A DNA stretch of 64,000 bases from Curtobacterium sp. S6 (GTDB lineage: Bacteria > Actinomycetota > Actinomycetes > Actinomycetales > Micrococcaceae), in contig NZ_JHEL01000015.1 of the NCBI RefSeq assembly GCF_000710345.2, forward strand, positions 124,001 through 188,000. The letters are read 5' to 3'. A program made the translations under genes and the position numbers. The notes under the pieces are model-generated. The model saw only the letters and a list, made by a program, of their open reading frames with translations. It was not told where the DNA came from and made no database searches. Below are positions 63,600-64,000 of this stretch, piece by piece. Numbering within the stretch: position 1 is the first letter of the stretch; each line of letters begins with the position of its first letter.

Positions 63600-64000
63600 A
63601 TGTTCACCGGAATCATCGAATCCCTCGGAACCGTGGAGCACCTGGATCTCCGCGCGGACTCGGCCGTGCTCTCCGTCCGAGCCGGCGATCTCGTCGCTGA
63701 TCTCGCCGACGGCGGCTCCCTCGCGATCAACGGCGTGTGCCTCACGGCGACCCCCAACCGGGAGGAACCGGGACTCTTCACCGCCGACGTCATCGGGGAG
63801 ACGCTCGCCCGAACCACCCTGAAGACCCTGCACCCCGGATCCCGGGTCAACCTCGAACGGTGCCTTCGGGCCGACGGGCGATTCGACGGGCACATCGTCC
63901 AGGGCCACGTGGACGGGACGGGCAAGATCCTCGCGATCGAAGACCTGCCCGACTGGTCCATCGTGCGCATCGCCGTTCCGCGCGACCTCGCCCCGTACCT
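63600..64000 (+). CDS. ribE: Riboflavin synthase (alpha chain), 3' end beyond window
   Basis: The first 133 codons are visible. The protein begins MFTGIIESLG, the fixed N-terminus of riboflavin synthase, and shows the first barrel with NGVCLTAT, then GSRVNLERCLRADGRFDGHIVQGHVDGTG leading into the second. It dismutates two 6,7-dimethyl-8-ribityllumazine molecules to riboflavin. ATG 63600 is 6 bases after the ribD stop; ribBA and ribH would be expected further on but lie outside the window. Confidence 0.95.
   Translation, partial: MFTGIIESLGTVEHLDLRADSAVLSVRAGDLVADLADGGSLAINGVCLTATPNREEPGLFTADVIGETLARTTLKTLHPGSRVNLERCLRADGRFDGHIVQGHVDGTGKILAIEDLPDWSIVRIAVPRDLAPY

Overview
The window is a stretch of core chromosome from a high-GC Gram-positive bacterium, almost certainly an actinobacterium (Actinomycetota) of the Micrococcales, probably close to Micrococcaceae such as Kocuria, Micrococcus or Arthrobacter. 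I infer this from the G/C-ending codons, the actinobacteria-restricted families (SepH, DUF4191, DUF4192, DUF4193, DUF3093, DUF3000, DUF3710, DUF3159, DUF5998, DUF7455, PAC2), and gene orders I know from Mycobacterium and Streptomyces (lipB-lipA-DUF4191 near the E2 gene; principal sigma factor, then parE and parC; dut, DUF3710, OB-fold, DUF3159, two TrkA proteins, permease, TRAM methyltransferase). The genus is not settled. I see no insertion sequence, prophage, CRISPR array or rRNA.

Layout. 0-9 kb (mostly minus strand): lipoate synthesis (lipB, lipA), a membrane-anchored pseudokinase on the plus strand, a small membrane protein, a two-lipoyl-domain E2 and its E3 (lpdA), and leucyl aminopeptidase. 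LipA and LipB supply the lipoyl groups that E2 carries and LpdA reoxidises. 9-16 kb: a PAC2 protein, a DUF4192 gene split by an in-frame TGA, the principal sigma factor, DUF7455 and topoisomerase IV subunit B. 16-27 kb: a cytochrome bd operon cydA-cydB-cydDC(fused), an EEP-domain protein and topoisomerase IV subunit A. 26-34 kb: a GNAT/acyl-CoA synthetase fusion, DUF5998, a phosphodiesterase-like protein, a Pro/Thr-rich membrane protein, SepH and DUF4193.

34-43 kb: the conserved dut block, two RCK (TrkA-type) proteins and a divergent KimA-like potassium permease followed by an RNA methyltransferase. 43-52 kb: aconitase, an exported Rieske lipoprotein, a fatty-acid oxidation multifunctional protein, an RNase D-like protein, DUF3000, MsrB and a small unknown. 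52-56.5 kb: an alpha/beta hydrolase, ZapE, a TauE/SafE permease and four tRNA genes (Val-GAC, Cys-GCA, Gly-GCC on minus; Val-CAC on plus). 56.6-64 kb: a PD-(D/E)XK nuclease-like protein, def-fmt-rsmB, rpe, then an FMN riboswitch controlling ribM-ribD-ribE (ribE runs off the end).

Most notable signals: a recurring leaderless-promoter layout (TANNNT box 6-8 nt before the start codon) at seven genes; a potassium module of two RCK proteins facing a KimA-like permease without TrkH; a pseudokinase; a broken DUF4192 gene; a riboswitch whose expression platform visibly sequesters the ribM ribosome-binding site; and two tRNA-Val genes in inverted orientation. I found nothing that looks like a defence or mobile system.
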